12,938 bases of DNA, from positions 1 to 12,938 of the forward strand of contig JAGUWR010000039.1 in assembly GCA_020062265.1 (NCBI GenBank), in the 5' to 3' direction. Under the pieces are notes generated by a model. The model ran no database searches. It saw nothing but the letters and a program-made list of their open reading frames with translations, and was not told the origin of the DNA. This document shows positions 12,797-12,938 of the stretch, piece after piece. The position numbers were made by a program, and so were the translations under genes. The stretch's first letter is position 1. Every line of letters starts with the position of its first letter. The DNA comes from Minisyncoccota bacterium (GTDB lineage: Bacteria > Patescibacteriota > Minisyncoccia > UBA6257 > GWB1-50-10).

Positions 12797-12938
12797 CTAC
12801 ATCCGCTCAAGAATTTCAATACCGAGAAGATTAAGACCGGTTTTCAAAGTAACGGCCACGACCCCGATTAAAGCCAAACGTGAATTTCTGATTTTTTCTT
12901 CGGCCTTTAGAACCGGCAGGGTTTCGTAAAAAACATTA
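12797..12938 (-). CDS. argS: Arginine--tRNA ligase, C-terminal end (truncated by the window)
   Basis: A frame open to the right edge ends at TAG 12797-12799 and gives 46 residues. It ends in the typical ArgRS C-terminus: [19 protein letters not shown], then [16 protein letters not shown]. This is the DALR anticodon-binding domain, whose last helix and LGIxxxERM ending are strongly conserved. The full enzyme charges tRNA-Arg. Only the tail is visible, so the active site cannot be judged. The stop lies 16 nt upstream of the ileS start on the same strand, which suggests an argS-ileS operon of two class I synthetases. Confidence 0.92.
   Translation of the reverse strand, partial: NVFYETLPVLKAEEKIRNSRLALIGVVAVTLKTGLNLLGIEILERM

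Noticed and set aside
12781..12819. Upstream ATG that would extend IleS by 13 residues
   Set aside because: It overlaps the argS coding end, and the added residues ([13 protein letters not shown]) do not resemble an IleS start, whereas MFQKLEKNFLPEIEKK from 12780 does.

Overview
The window looks like a chromosomal segment of an ultra-small bacterium of the Candidate Phyla Radiation (Patescibacteria), probably in the Parcubacteria/Paceibacteria part. This is inferred from family resemblance and was not tested by a search. The clues are compact housekeeping genes, an orphan solute-binding protein with no visible permease, an IleS of the GIHH (eukaryote-like) type, and short 7-bp and 9-bp tandem repeats scattered through both spacers and coding sequence. 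No gene has a recognisable Shine-Dalgarno box. trpS ends in TGA and no conserved protein needs TGA read through, so UGA is a normal stop here, which argues against the Gracilibacteria/SR1 code.

Layout, left to right. Bases 2-241 hold the 3' end of an unrecognised gene (+). It converges on an HU-type DNA-binding protein (-, 277-552) across a strong shared hairpin. rny (RNase Y, -, 682-2235) follows. It is divergent from gpmI (cofactor-independent phosphoglycerate mutase, +, 2370-3920), and their predicted promoters are interleaved. An extended -10 promoter then appears to start a + strand operon: a small four-helix membrane protein, secG, a membrane-anchored peptide-type solute-binding protein, tRNA-Leu(CAG) and rnj (RNase J), ending at 7920. 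A perfect 34-bp palindrome separates this from trpS (+, 8037-9035) and a 52-residue hypothetical gene (+, 9081-9239). Convergent to these is ileS (-, 9244-12780), preceded by the 3' end of argS (-, 12797-12938). 

Together the genes cover nucleoid structure, RNA turnover (RNase Y and RNase J), lower glycolysis, protein export and translation (three aminoacyl-tRNA synthetases and one tRNA). tRNA-Leu is wedged between two protein genes, so RNase P/tRNA processing must cut the operon mRNA and leave rnj with a very short leader.

The most unusual object is ileS. A complete histidine-phosphatase (phosphoglycerate-mutase-like) domain of roughly 195 residues, with all its core catalytic residues, is inserted in frame between two CxxC pairs of the synthetase body. 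The same gene carries four separate in-frame expansions made of 7-bp or 9-bp tandem repeats. One of these repeat families also occurs in the HU leader and in the tRNA-rnj spacer.
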